This document shows, one piece after another, positions 51,456 to 61,983 of a stretch of DNA of 64,000 bases (positions are counted from its first letter, which is position 1; the number at the start of each line of letters is the position of its first letter). The position numbers and the translations under genes were made by a program. The stretch is taken from positions 1-64,000 of the forward strand of contig SADC01000936.1 in assembly GCA_004194705.1 (NCBI GenBank), written 5' to 3'. The notes below the pieces were generated by a model that was given only the letters and a program-made list of their open reading frames with translations, was not told where the DNA came from and made no database searches. The DNA comes from Ditylenchus dipsaci. Lineage: Eukaryota; Nematoda; Chromadorea; Rhabditida; Anguinidae.

Positions 51456-51705
51456 CCGTATTTCCTCTATTATAACCACCGATGGGTTTATTTTTCAAAC
51501 CCCTTCTGAGGGTGGGTTTATTAGAGTCATTTTGAGATTTTTGTGGCTTCAACCAAAATCCAAAAAAGCGGAATCGGTAGAGCTCGTGGAACTAAGAAAA
51601 CGCAAAAAACAGCTTTGCAGAATATTTACTCTGTTCCGAGATACAGACACTGGAAGTTGAGGGGTGGGTTTATTAGAGCGGGTGGTTATATTAGAGGAAA
51701 TACGG
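51456..51705. mobile_element. Pogo-type MITE private to copy B
   Basis: TA|CCGTATTTCCTCTATTATAA and TTATATTAGAGGAAATACGG|TA. The interior module is in inverted orientation (GCTCGTGGAACTAAGAAAA, CCGAGATACAGACACTGG). GGTGGGTTTATTAGAG occurs as a subterminal repeat. Confidence 0.85.
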
Positions 51706-51953
51706 TAATTAAGAAAATGTGAAAGAAAATTTTTAATTGATTACTAAAACAAATATATGATGCATTCACTCTTGTGAAAATTAAAACCCTTTTTTTATTA
51801 AGTTTTAAGTTTTTAATGCACTTTTTTCTCTCGTTTTACTACCAGACACCTTAAAATACACAATCTACAATACTGACAACTTCTCCACACAACTTGGCCA
51901 TGTTAGTTAATATAATCAGTTAATATTCCTTTTTAATCTTTTTCTGTCAAAAT

Positions 51954-52964
51954 CAGTGATCTAAATCTCGGAACTACTGCACCGGAACCTGCATCGGCTT
52001 CAAAAATTTTCCGCACTGGCACCTGCACCGGCTCCAAAAATTTTGGCACCGGCACCATCCTTGAAATTTTTTGGAATGGTGCAGCACCGGGGCCAGTCCC
52101 GCACCGATGTCGGTGCCGCACCTCTTTTTTATCATTCTCCTAAAAACCGCGAACTTTTAGTGCATTTTTCGAACTTTTATAGCTCCATCCATACTCGGAT
52201 TTTTCGAACAGTGACCCAAAATCACCTCCCGAACTCATTTTTTCTGCACAACAAGATACGAGAAGCATTTCTTAATACATTATAAATAATGTGAAAGTTG
52301 AAAGTTTGTTAAAAATTGTCTCCCACCCCTGAGGCAAAGATGTCTTTAAAAAATGAGTTTATGAGGTGATTTTGGGTCACTTTTCGAAAAATCCGAGTAT
52401 GGGGGGGGGAACTATAAAAGTGCCGCATTTTTATTTGTTAACAATATTCAGCACGGAACAAACACAAATGTAATCAAAAAATGTATCATTGGTAAAAGGT
52501 TTGGCAAAACTTTGCGTGTAATTAGTTTTCGGCCCAGAACTCTTTCCGCGGCTGCTCTTTGCAAGAGTTAACATAGAAAACAGCCTTTCAACACTTGCTG
52601 AACTGGCGGGAATGGCTAGGATATTTGGTGCCAGCGTCTTCAGCATTGAGTACGGCTCTGCTTTGGTGCCATGCAAAAACTCTATCCTCTTGAAGGCTTG
52701 TTTACTGACTATTGCCAAGAAGCTGTGATATACTTATTTTTGTGATATAAGCTAACACTTTGCCGAAATTTTTGCACAAAAAATTGCTGCCTTTATTCGG
52801 TTAATGAAAAAAGAAAAAACCTGTGAATTTTATGTTGCCAGTGTTGGTGCGGAAAAATTCCTGCACCGGCACCCGCACCGGCACTGACCTTCGCAAATTC
52901 TCGCACCGGCACCTGCACCGGCACCATTTCGGTGCGGTGCGGCAACCGTGCCGTTACATCACTG
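51954..52964. mobile_element. hAT element with CACCGGCACC arrays
   Basis: Ends CAGTGATCTAAATC / CGTTACATCACTG. The 8-bp flanks GTCAAAAT (51946-51953) and GTCGAAGT (52965-52972) agree at 6 of 8 bases. Copy A shows the empty site TCTGTCAAAATATCTGCTCC at about 41387. Subterminal arrays of GCACCGGCACC run at 51980-52110 and 52840-52945. The interior holds a transposase remnant. Confidence 0.9.
52431..52718 (-). pseudogene. hAT transposase dimerisation-domain remnant
   Basis: The minus-strand frame contains LAPNILAIPASSASVERLFS. The 'L.IPASSA.VER.FS' string is the hallmark of the hAT C-terminal dimerisation domain. The following residues (TLAKSSRGKSS) fit less well. The catalytic core is missing, so this is a deletion remnant inside its own element. 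Confidence 0.8.
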
Positions 52965-53014
52965 GTCGAAGTATCTGCTCCTGCACTTCTCTATTCCTGA
53001 AACAAAAATGCACT

Positions 53015-53263
53015 ATGGCCACCAGCACGCAAGCCAACGTCGGCCCCAAATCCACTACATACGTCGGTACCTATCACGCCATTGTCACGTCGCTCACACT
53101 ACCACAACCATCCTTTCCAGACTTCGGTACACGACCCAACGACACTTCTGGGTTGTCAAACCTTTTAGTGGCTCATGTACTATCTTCCAACGACTTTCTC
53201 TCGGTAACACTGAAAGAGAAATTAACTAGTTTTTCGGAATCTATGACAGGGACATGTTCTTGA
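53015..53263 (+). CDS. Short frame in the duplicated segment, unknown
   Basis: ATG 53015 gives MATSTQANVGPKSTTYVGTY and continues to a stop at 53263 (82 codons), serine/threonine-rich. Copy A has the related pieces ISTQANVV (41430) and GPKSTTSVGTITPIVT (41812), separated by its private 350-bp stretch. That both copies keep similar residues hints at an old coding segment, but the frame is weak. Confidence 0.3.
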   Translation: MATSTQANVGPKSTTYVGTYHAIVTSLTLPQPSFPDFGTRPNDTSGLSNLLVAHVLSSNDFLSVTLKEKLTSFSESMTGTCS

Positions 53264-53399
53264 GTTCCCATCCACAGCGGCTATAGCATCGCTTTCCTTT
53301 TTGCCTTTCACCTCTTCAAAGACCATCTCAACCTCATCGACAAGAGCTTCTCATCGAGTGCTCTCCATTCCTCAGCTACTTACCTGCAATTAAATTTCG

Positions 53400-54048
53400 G
53401 TGAGTAGACGTTACCTACAAATGGGACATTTGTCCCATTTGGTAGGTAAACGTCGCAGGGACGTTTACCTACCAAATGAGACATTTTTCAAATTTGGCGT
53501 TATTTTGTATTTTTATATTATATATAAAAGTTTTATTTTATATACCGTATTTTCTCTAATAAGCGCCATGCTATAATAAGCGCCCACCCCCAACTTTGAG
53601 GACCTATATCGCTGGTAAATGGCGAAAGATTGTTTTTCTTGTCAATTCCCTGTTGAAGTTGCTTTTGAGATATTTTTGCACATCTGCGTCGGAGATCTTG
53701 CCATCTTTTCTAGCCTGCAGCTTATCGACGACATCCTTGTTAGTCCACTTAAATGTGTTCATCTATAAATATAAATAATAAGTAAACATAAGCAACGAAT
53801 AAATAAAAGCAATGACATATGCAGTAAGAGTAATTAATAAGTAATGCGTAAAATGTCAAAATCAAACAAAAATTAACAAAACAATAATGAACTTGGCGAA
53901 GTAATAGCATGAACTGCTTAATTAATGAAACAAAATTCAAAATAACGCCAAATTTGAAAAATGTTCCATTTGGTAGGTAAACGTCTCTGGGACGTTTACC
54001 TACCAAATGGTACAAATGTCCCATTTGTAGGTAAACGTCTATACCCCT
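53400..54048. mobile_element. Foldback element with GGTAGGTAAACGTC palindromes, 8-bp TSD
   Basis: A perfect TSD AAATTTCG lies at 53392-53399 and 54049-54056. Inverted arms of about 110 bp each contain their own hairpin (GGTAGGTAAACGTC / GACGTTTACCTACC). The interior includes a stub of the CCGTATTTTCTCTAATAAGC family at 53547. No coding cargo recognised. Confidence 0.85.
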
Positions 54049-54127
54049 AAATTTCGAGCCCATCTCGGCTTTCCGAAATTCGAACAGGCACCTGTTGTTT
54101 GGCATAACTTTCTTACAATACTAACAT

Positions 54128-54280
54128 ATAGACCAAATTTTCGCACTTCGAAAGATGCTGCCTTTGTGCCCATACCTTTGGCACTTTCAAAAAGTAGCCC
54201 ATAGATATTGGAGGGTGTTAAGCTCTGCCTATTGTCGACATATACCTATAGGGCCCGCACTATCTTGTAGAGCATGTTGT
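54128..54280. repeat. Diverged copy of the 16177-16635 MITE
   Basis: CGAAAGATGCTGCCTTTGTG, CTTTGGCACTTTCAAAAAG and the inverted CCTATAGGGCCCGCACTA match the arms of the 16.2 kb element in shortened form. Confidence 0.5.
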
Positions 54281-54305
54281 TTTGAGTAGGTAAATGCCTA
54301 ATTAC

Positions 54306-55703
54306 TAGAGTTGATCGCGTTCGTTTAATTTGGCCTAAGTCGTTTACCGTTTAAGACCCGTTTATCAGACCCGTTTATCGTTTACGTTTAATAAAAATGA
54401 CCCGTTTAAACGCCGTTTAATCCGTTTAATTAATTTGATCCATCATTCAAGGAAATTAATCGCTTGAATCAACCACTTTAAATCAATTTATTGCTGACAA
54501 ACGAACAACAATAAATGTGACGCAAACAATATTATTCCTCCCCGGATTTTTCGCTCTCTGTTCCTTTTTCTTTCCCGACTTCTTCATCATCGAGCTCGGT
54601 TGACGGTGCGAGCCTTAGCTTCTTCAGATTCGCTTTGATGAGAATGAACATCTCCGCCATGCGACCACTGAGTCTGGAATAGATCATTAACAATTAGCAA
54701 AGCAATAAATAGCTCTCAATTATTCATACCTATTCCTAAGTGTGTTGGCATACAAAAGACCCGCGATTCAAAACGTTCGCTCGCTGCTTACCGAAGTTGC
54801 TGGTCCGGAGAATAGTATTCTTGCACCGTTGGCAAAAGTATCAAAAAGCATCAGAGTTGAAAAAGCATCAGTAACCAGCAGATGATAGAAATGCACCGCA
54901 CATTGGAAGCTAAAGTATACCAGCTATGGTCAAGATCGTGTCACAAAATGAACTACCGGCTCTACCGGAGAATCCGGTCCCTTTTTTTGCCTTGGTCAAA
55001 AATAAATAATAATTCAGATAGTTTGTACTTGCAAGTCTGGATAGGCCTTCTTTGTCCTAGCTTGAACGTCCTCATCGTCAAAGAAACACATGGAAGCATT
55101 TTGGCGCACTTGAATCCGTACTGATTCCTCATCGACCTTGCGCTGTCTGGCAACTACGGTCTGCTGTTGATCAAAAACGACGTGATTTTACGAGTTTGCT
55201 ATATGAAAAAATTGGTGAGAAAAAAAAGAAGACTAAGATAGATAGCGTTTACATCGGTTGACATACATTCACCGTCTTGATATTTCTTCAGCTCCTCAGC
55301 ATGCCCTTTCTTCTTCAGATGATTGATCATGTTGCCGGTTGAGATCCTTTGGCACTGGCCGGAGATCATTGCACTTGAGGCACTTGCGCTTTTGTTCGCC
55401 ATCAACTGTCACAACGAGAAGTACTTCCAATCTAAACAAACTAAATGCTCTAAAGATATAACCAAATTACTCAATGAACAAAAGTATGAGCAAGAAAACC
55501 GAGAGTAAAGAGTTTACATTCTTCAATGAATGCAGAAAAATCGTCATTTATTATACATGATAAACGAATTAAACGGCATTTTTTGAAGTCGTTTATCGTT
55601 TAAGACCCGTTTATCAACCCGTTTATCGTTTCGTTTAATTTTGCCAAAAAACCGTATAGTCGTTTTAAACGAACGGCTGTTTAAACGAACGCGATCAACC
55701 CTA
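54306..55703 (-). mobile_element. hAT element with GTTTAAACGGGT arrays, perfect 8-bp TSD
   Basis: Ends TAGAGTTGATCGCGTTCGTT / AACGAACGCGATCAACCCTA. TSD CTAATTAC at 54298-54305 and 55704-55711. ACCCGTTTATC / CGTTTAAAC units cluster in the first 130 and last 150 bp. Remnants of both ends of a transposase gene lie inside, on the minus strand. Confidence 0.9.
54545..55405 (-). pseudogene. hAT transposase remnant: BED finger and C-terminal domain
   Basis: Upstream end (55199-55405): STGNMINHLKKKGHAEELKK is the second half of a BED zinc finger; its cysteines are in another frame. Downstream: PATSVSSERTF (about 54795) and, one base shifted, AGLLYANTLRNR, interrupted by a GT-AG intron and continued by LSGRMAEMFILIKANLKKLR (about 54660-54600). 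This is the hAT dimerisation signature. The catalytic middle is missing, so the element is an internally deleted derivative. The tail is acidic. Confidence 0.8.
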
Positions 55704-56130
55704 CTAATTACGATAATATTGCGTAATATGTGTGCCTTTTTTATAAATGATTCGGTTGAATGATTCGCTAAAATTTTTTTCAAAATCTGGACTAATTCTT
55801 ATATTTGGGGTGCAAGTTATTTACTTTGACAATCATAAAGTGTGATAGCGCATTAGAACCGTGAGACTAGTGTTAATTGTTTTTGCAGAAAATAATTTAG
55901 TTTTCAAGGATTTTGAATTTAAAAAAAAGTTTTTCAAAACCTCAAGTTATGCCTTGAAAGCCTCTAGACGAACGGGTTAAAATACACAACTTTAAGATGT
56001 TTTTTGAGACTATTCTTTCATATCTACACACGAAAAACAGCCAAGTTCCTGGCACTGTTCTAGTATGATATCATGGTTTGTTTTTAAATTTAGTCACAAT
56101 TCATATTTCAGGCCATTTAGGCGGATTTCC

Positions 56131-57200
56131 ACATGTCGCGAGAAATACCCACACTAGCTATCAGCGTTCGGCTAGGTGAGGTTCAGTAGTTTCTGTGATA
56201 GGGTGGCCGCCGCCCTATCACTTTCTTGTGGCAGGATGATTTGGTGCGGCATCAAAATTTCCCGGCATAAAAATGTCGCGTCATCGAAATAGGCGCGACA
56301 TCGAAACGGCTCGGCATCAAAATGGCGTGTCCGAAAAAATTGCGCCACTCTGCATATCATTCAACGCAGAATTTGAAGCGCTTTCATCCTGGATAAAAAA
56401 TCTGCGACTGATAAAAAAAGTTTTGAAAATCACGTGGCTAAATGGGAATTTTTTTCAACTACGTTTTTTTCTCTGAAAGAAATCTATGAGAGAGATAAAG
56501 GGTCTCGCACAAAATGTTTCAACCCTACCAGATTATCCACTCCCCCTCCGTGCCCAATCAACTTTTTTGAACGTCTTGAAAAGACTATTTTAATATTTTC
56601 AAGCATTTCCTACACGTTAAAACACGACATTTTTACGCATTGGATTATCAAGCATCTAACGTATAAGAACTGCTTTTTCAAATATAAATTCAATTTTTTC
56701 TTATTCGATAGCGCTACTAATCTCGCATCAGATCTTTTAGATTTTTTTTTGAAAAAGTTGTCCCGAAAGAAGTTAGGGCGAAAAGAAGTAAAGTGATGAT
56801 CTTACAATTTTGGAAAAATTTGTCAGGAAGATTATGTTTTTATTGACAATTGCTGATTTTAAAGCCAGATTCATACACAGAATGGTATGAATTTCTCAAA
56901 TTTCTCAAAATTTCCACAGATTGTTGTACCGGCCAAGGGTTGGCTTTGCGTCCAAGACTAGCACAATTAACATTGCAAGGAGTGGGAAAGTTTTAGTTCG
57001 TGCTCTCTCAATTATAAAAGCTAGATAGATCTACAATATCCCCAATGCCTGGCAATGTGGAGTGTGCTCGACTTGGCCGCGAAGCGGCCAACCCTTGGAC
57101 GAGTAAAACAATATGTACTCTTACTTATTCGCAAGATGAATTTTTCATTTTAGAGAAGTACATTTTTAATGAAACTGGAAATTAAATGAAAAGTTTTTTA
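56131..57200. other. Mostly unassigned
   Basis: It holds the array at 56232-56330 and an inverted pair GGCCAAGGGTTGGCTTTGCG (56930) / CTTGGCCGCGAAGCGGCCAACC (57074), the latter itself a perfect GGCCGCGAAGCGGCC hairpin. The frame at 56434-56796 has no recognisable domain. Confidence 0.4.
56232..56330. repeat. GGCATCAAAATGGC array, third copy
   Basis: Units like GCGGCATCAAAATTTCCC, GCGCGACATCGAAACGG and CGGCATCAAAATGGCG. It is related to the arrays at 39.9 and 51.1 kb but lies outside the aligned part of the duplication. Confidence 0.55.
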
Positions 57201-57444
57201 CCGAAATTTGGAAAAAAAAGATCAGGATGAACCAAGGCAAAATTTCAAAATTTTCAAAAAACCCACAGGTGAACCAAAAATAGTTTTTTTTCGGGGGCAA
57301 ACACAACACATATTAAGGCAAGAAGTTGTTTCCAACACTTTTTCACACAAAAGTCAATATAAAAAATTTGCAAGGCAAATCACTTTATATTAAATTATTT
57401 TTCTCCAAAACCTCAAAAAAATGTGTAAATATCTTTGGCACTTA

Positions 57445-57805
57445 CAGTCGACGCTCCCAATAACATACACCATAAGTTCGTCCCCGCATAGGTCCGACAC
57501 TTTTTTTAGCCTCATTTTTTCAAATTTTTTCCATTTCTGTTTCGACAGTCTGGTCGCAAATATCGCAAGGATTCAGCTTTTGCCGATCGTTTTGCAGAAA
57601 ACAATGATTTCGACATTTAAAAGCAAAAACTCCCATTAACATACACCTGTTGTGGATTTCGGTGTATGTTAATGGAGTTTTTGCTTTTTAAATGTCAAAA
57701 TCATTGTTTTCTGCAAAAATGATCGGCAAAATCGGAATCGTTGCGATATTAGCGACCACACTGTCAAAACAGAAATGGGAAAAATTAAAAAAAAAGAGGC
57801 GGAAA
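57445..57805. repeat. Long hairpin element, CAGTCGACGCTCCC end
   Basis: AAACAATGATTTCGACATTT plus AAAAGCAAAAACTCCCATTA pairs with TAATGGAGTTTTTGCTTTTT plus AAATGTCAAAATCATTGTTT around 57650. The left end TACAGTCGACGCTCCC resembles the CAGTCGA MITEs; the right end is truncated. Confidence 0.7.
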
Positions 57806-58494
57806 GAAATGCTTCTTTTCTAGAAATGCTTCTTTATCGTCTTGAGCAGAAAAAAGAGTTCGATAAATGGTTTTTGTTACTTGTTTAAAAATCCTAGTAT
57901 GGGGGAGCTATAAAAATTCTTTTTAAATAATGAATGAGACAGAATCTCAGCTATAATTTTGGTAAGTCAAACTTTTGTTCCCTAAGATTGTAGAAAAACT
58001 TATGACGGTCAACATAAAAGTGTCCATTCCAAGTCAAATCAATGGAAAATGATTGCTTAGCCGTATAAACAATAGCTTTTGAAGTTTTAATTATGAAAAT
58101 TTAATCATAATCAAGCTTTTATGCCAATTATAAAACCATTAAATTTTTACAAAATCACATTTCTACTAATTTTTTTTTACGATGCCGGGCTGAGAAATAT
58201 TGTAAATTAATTCAAGAGCTTCTAAAATGACTTTATACACTTTATAACTCCCAGATGTCCTTTTTATAAGAAGTGTCCTATTGTGGACGGATAACGATTA
58301 GCATCATAAACGAATCCTTTTTTCAAATTTTTAGCAAAAATCGTCAATTTTTAAAGCAAAAGTATTTTGAAAATCTTGCTTGATACTAAAATCTTGTCCT
58401 GAATCAGAATACCTTGAGATCAGATAAAAATAATGTTTCTGAGCTGATAAGTGATAAGAGTGATGAAAAATTTCTGGCTTTTCCACTCAAAATA
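57806..58494. other. Unassigned; interior of a hAT relative
   Basis: Bases 58320-58470 (AAAATCTTGTCCTGAATCAG, TTGAGATCAGATAAAAATAA) resemble the middle of the hAT element at 18530-18665. No ends recognised. Confidence 0.4.
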
Positions 58495-58725
58495 CCGTAT
58501 TTTTTCTAATTGCCGCCCGGGGCGGCAATTAGAAGCATGCAATTGTTTCAAGCTTCAAGTGGTTCAAAACTCGTGTTTTATTTACTGTTTGAGCTGTGTA
58601 AAAAGTTCCTGTTAGATTTTGAAAAACCCTCGGAGGCACTTTTTAGACAGCTCAAACAGTAAATGAAAAAAAGGGAATTCCAGGCCACTTGAAGTTAGGG
58701 GGGGCGGCAATTAGAGGAAATACGG
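58495..58725. mobile_element. Pogo-type MITE with GGCGGCAATTAG ends
   Basis: TA|CCGTATTTTTTCTAATTGCC and GGCGGCAATTAGAGGAAATA then CGG|TA. An inner inverted pair GTTTACTGTTTGAGCTGT / ACAGCTCAAACAGTAAAT lies at 58586 and 58645. Confidence 0.8.
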
Positions 58726-59282
58726 TAGCTCTATCTCAGCTCAGAAACATTTTTCGATCTGATATCAACGGATCCAAATTTACGACAAGATTTCATTACC
58801 AGCGGAAACTTTTCAAAACTTTTGCCTTCAAAAATTTACAATTTCACTAAAAATTTGAAAAAAATCCATTTAACTTAATAATTTACCCCTATATTGTGGA
58901 CTTCCAAATCTATTTTTTGCTTGTAAATTTTCAGTCGAATTCTTATTTTGGCAGCGAAAGAGCGATGAGCACTGGATAAAAATAGAAAATTTCGGAATAC
59001 CCGAAAATGTGCTTATTCTTGAAAAAAAAAATCTGGGAGCCTTTCTTTATAAGCTTATACATTAGACGCTGGATTCAATGCGGAAGCAAACGAAAAAAGA
59101 TCTCTAAAACTGAAATATGCAAAAAGATTTTAAAAAATTCTAGTTATTTCTTCTGCGAGGCCATCCCATGTGATCACTGACAACCTGAGAGCCATGCTGT
59201 ATGCTATTCCTGGTGGTGCAGTCAAAGCTAAGATTTTTCAAGCACATCCCAGGGGGTTTCACTCAAAACTCATTGCCAGTTC
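58726..59282. other. Unassigned AT-rich sequence
   Basis: TAGCTCTATCTCAGCTCAGA at 58725 may be a stray part of the pogo-MITE module. Nothing else supported. Confidence 0.35.
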
Positions 59283-61439
59283 TCACAGCTTGAGAAAATA
59301 GCATAGTAAGCATGCGTAGCTCAATGATCCATCTTGGAAGTTGGACCATTTTGGGGAAGTGTTGCACACAAATGTATTCTCCGTAATGCCCACAAGCACA
59401 TCGCTCAATGGAAGGTAGCAACAGCACTTAGACAATTCACCACTGCGAGTCCTTTCAAATCTTATACTGTGATTGATGTCAGACAAATAATCCAAGACAA
59501 ATACTGCACCGACAGATGTAATCAGAACAGCGTTGTAGGAGTTGATAGATATAATTCTACAAATTTACGTTCCTAAATTCACCTTTTTAACTTCCTTGCT
59601 GTAAGTGCCATCAGTGCCAAGTTTGTAGACATAAAATCATGATTGGCTAGCATAATTTCACCGATTGGAGAAACCGCCATACAGTAGATGCGATGATCAT
59701 CCAATCGAACAACTTTATACAGCTATCTCTGTCCACTTTGTATACATATCCACCACGGCAATGTGAGTAGGCTATCAAAAAGCCTTAAAATGAAATCTTA
59801 TTGATTAATTAGACCCGTTTTTGTCCATTTACCGACATTGTTTTTAAAAAAAAACTCTGACGGGGGAGTCACCGATAAATAAATAAAAGTTGACAGGTGG
59901 GTCACATGCTACCTGCGCCCTTCTAGCTACGCTACTACCCACTGGGGCTCGTGATATAATGATAAATTGATTGTTTTGCATATAATTTGATAAATGCAGG
60001 TTCAACAGGCCGTTTCCCTCTGCCCGCAATTATAAACTTATTAGCGATACTTGGATATATACCCTTCTCCGTCCCAAATCACATTTTTATAGTGTTTCCA
60101 AACACCCTATATTGACCTAAAATGACAAGAAATCATTATTTTAAAGTTCCGGTCAATAAAAAATTGAGTTTTAGGACCACTCAAAATAACCAATTTCAAC
60201 CATTTTTTAAGGATTTAGGTCTGTATTCAGGTATAAAAGGCCTAAAAGGGGCGAATTTAAATAAAAATATTTGAATACTGGGGCCTACCGCATAAATAAA
60301 CTCTGGTATGCATGCTTTTTCATGCATCCAGAGTCACTTTCGAGTGATTGTGTCTAAGTATGTGGCATGCGCATCTCAACCCCAAGCAACCTAGGCCCCT
60401 GCGCCCGCGATTTTTTGGTTAGAGATGCTCTCACTTACCTTAATTCCAAGCAAAACTCTTTATCAAAAATACATTTAGAGGCTCTTTTTGCCAAATCCCA
60501 TGTTGAAAGACATGGTAAAATAGGTAAAAAGTCAAATTTCAAAATGCACAAAACTCGATTTTTTATAGACCGGAACTCAAAAATATATGCTTTTTTGAAC
60601 TCCTGAGGCCTCAGGCTGAGCCCATTTTAGGTCAACATAGTGTGTTGGAAACACTTTGAACAAGTTCATTTAGGGGGGGGGGGTTAGGAGTTAGGATCCT
60701 AGCAGGGTCAACTTTTTAATAAGACATCAATTAAAGAAGAGAGCTGTATTCAGTATTCATAACCAAAAAAATGCTCGATATTGTTTTTTTTCTCACGAAA
60801 AATTAATTTAGAAGTGATTTTCGCCGAATTCATTAATTTGCGGAATTAATTTTTGCCGAATCTATTTATTTCTGAAATGATTTCTGCCGAGACCAAGGTG
60901 AGCCACATTTCATACAATATTACACATTTCAGACACAAAGATTATTTACCTTTAGCGACAGCTACCTCTATTCCTTCTGGATACCAGAAATTATCAACAT
61001 TAGGATAAATACATTCGCCACTTACAGCATCCCAAATATCAAGGCCCCGTGGCGGGGTGGCTCCCATAGTTGTATCCAGCTATTGCAACTAAATCATCTG
61101 TAGGCAAACCAACCATATTGCAATAAAATTTTGTGGAGACACTTGCCATTCCACTGGATTCAGAACTCTTATGTAGTCTTCACTATCCAAGTTCCACACT
61201 CCATAAGTGCCATCTTTGCTGGCCGAAACAAATAAATTGTTGTTAAGTATAGCAAAGCAGTATGTTTCTTTAGAATGATGAATAAAAGTACGTATGCAAT
61301 AGAAGTCATAAATTCCATTATTGTCTGTAATCTGCCACAAAGTAATATGTCCATCCTGATGACCAGTTAGCAAATGATTAGAATCTACCACTTTAAGAAT
61401 ACTGAAACCTTGTGTTTCATTGCTGGAGAATAGTTGCAT
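59283..61439 (-). CDS. WD40-repeat protein gene, broken or with sequence errors
   Basis: First exon about 60950-61439, starting MQLFSSNETQGFSILKVVDS. WD40 blades are visible as NHLLTGHQDGHITLWQI and NNLFVSASKDGTYGVWNL, and after two one-base shifts DDLVAIAGYNYGS and GLDIWDAVSGECIY, ending at donor AAAG|GTAAAT. Later islands: MAVSPIGEIMLANHDFM (about 59680) and SYNAVLITSVGAVFVLDYLS (about 59500), with a stop at 59283. The intron between holds the 60050-60700 repeat. WD40 proteins are usually beta-propeller scaffolds; the specific family is not recognised. Frameshifts may be decay or assembly error. Confidence 0.65.
60050..60700. repeat. Foldback element with core B inside the WD40 gene
   Basis: Arms 60050-60235 and 60525-60690 (AACACCCTATATTGACCTAA / TTAGGTCAACATAGTGTGTT) match 17556-18245. 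Core B at 60265-60510 is shortened: the hairpin is cut after CCCTGCGCCCGCG. Confidence 0.75.
60795..60895. repeat. Array of GAATTAATTTTTGCCGAA type
   Basis: Units AGTGATTTTCGCCGAATTCA, GAATTAATTTTTGCCGAATC and AATGATTTCTGCCGAGACC. It looks like a single arm of an array-armed foldback, in an intron of the WD40 gene. Confidence 0.45.
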
Positions 61440-61589
61440 TTTCAAGTCTTAAACGATTTTCATGAATGTTTTTTCATTTATATTTTAAATATCCTTTGTA
61501 TAACTTGAATTGACGATTTCAATCTAAGAAAAAGGCAATTCTTTGAAAAAATTTACGATTTTGTTTTAAAACCATACTTGCACCTTTCG

Positions 61590-61670
61590 AAAAATAAGCG
61601 CTAGCGCCGCGCCGGGCGCCAGGGTGAAATTAGGGCGGCGCCTTCCAAAAAATGTCAGGCGTCGGTGGTG
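61590..61670. repeat. GGCGCC-rich block
   Basis: AGCGCTAGCGCCGCGCCGGG, CGCCAGGG, GGGCGGCGCC and GGCGTCGGTGGTGGCGTC. Related in style to 9290-9790. Confidence 0.4.
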
Positions 61671-61769
61671 GCGTCAATGCCCGTGCAAGTATGTTCAAAA
61701 ATATTATAAAAAATGTTTCAATTTATTGCTTTGGCAGAAAAAATGGCTTGACCATAGAATCCGGCCCAC

Positions 61770-61978
61770 GGGTAGGGCTCGGATGGAGGAGATAACCTCA
61801 TGTTCGTGTTTCTCGACCCTGATTTCATGAGAAATATCGTGTGTTTTTTTAATTCTGAGAAGAAACAAATTTCGAACCACAGGAGGTATCATGGTTTTAA
61901 GTCAAAATTTGAAAATTTAAATTGGCGCTTTTGAATTTTAAAAGGAACAAGGGCGTATTGGGGAAGAAGGTGGCTAAA
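61770..61978. repeat. Arm A copy
   Basis: GGAGGAGATAACCTCATGTTC, CCACAGGAGGTATCATGGTT and AATTGGCGCTTTTGAATTT match 735-905. Its inverted partner is absent; the LTR element starts six bases after the last match, so it may have inserted here. Confidence 0.7.
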
Positions 61979-61983
61979 GTATG

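Larger units (their letters stand above)
50385..56130. repeat. Segmental duplication, copy B
   Basis: Same order of segments as copy A (39700-42300), spread out by insertions: MITEs at 50504 and 51456, the hAT at 51954, the foldback at 53400 and the hAT at 54306. The last matching part (about 55775-56060) pairs with 41930-42250. Confidence 0.85.
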
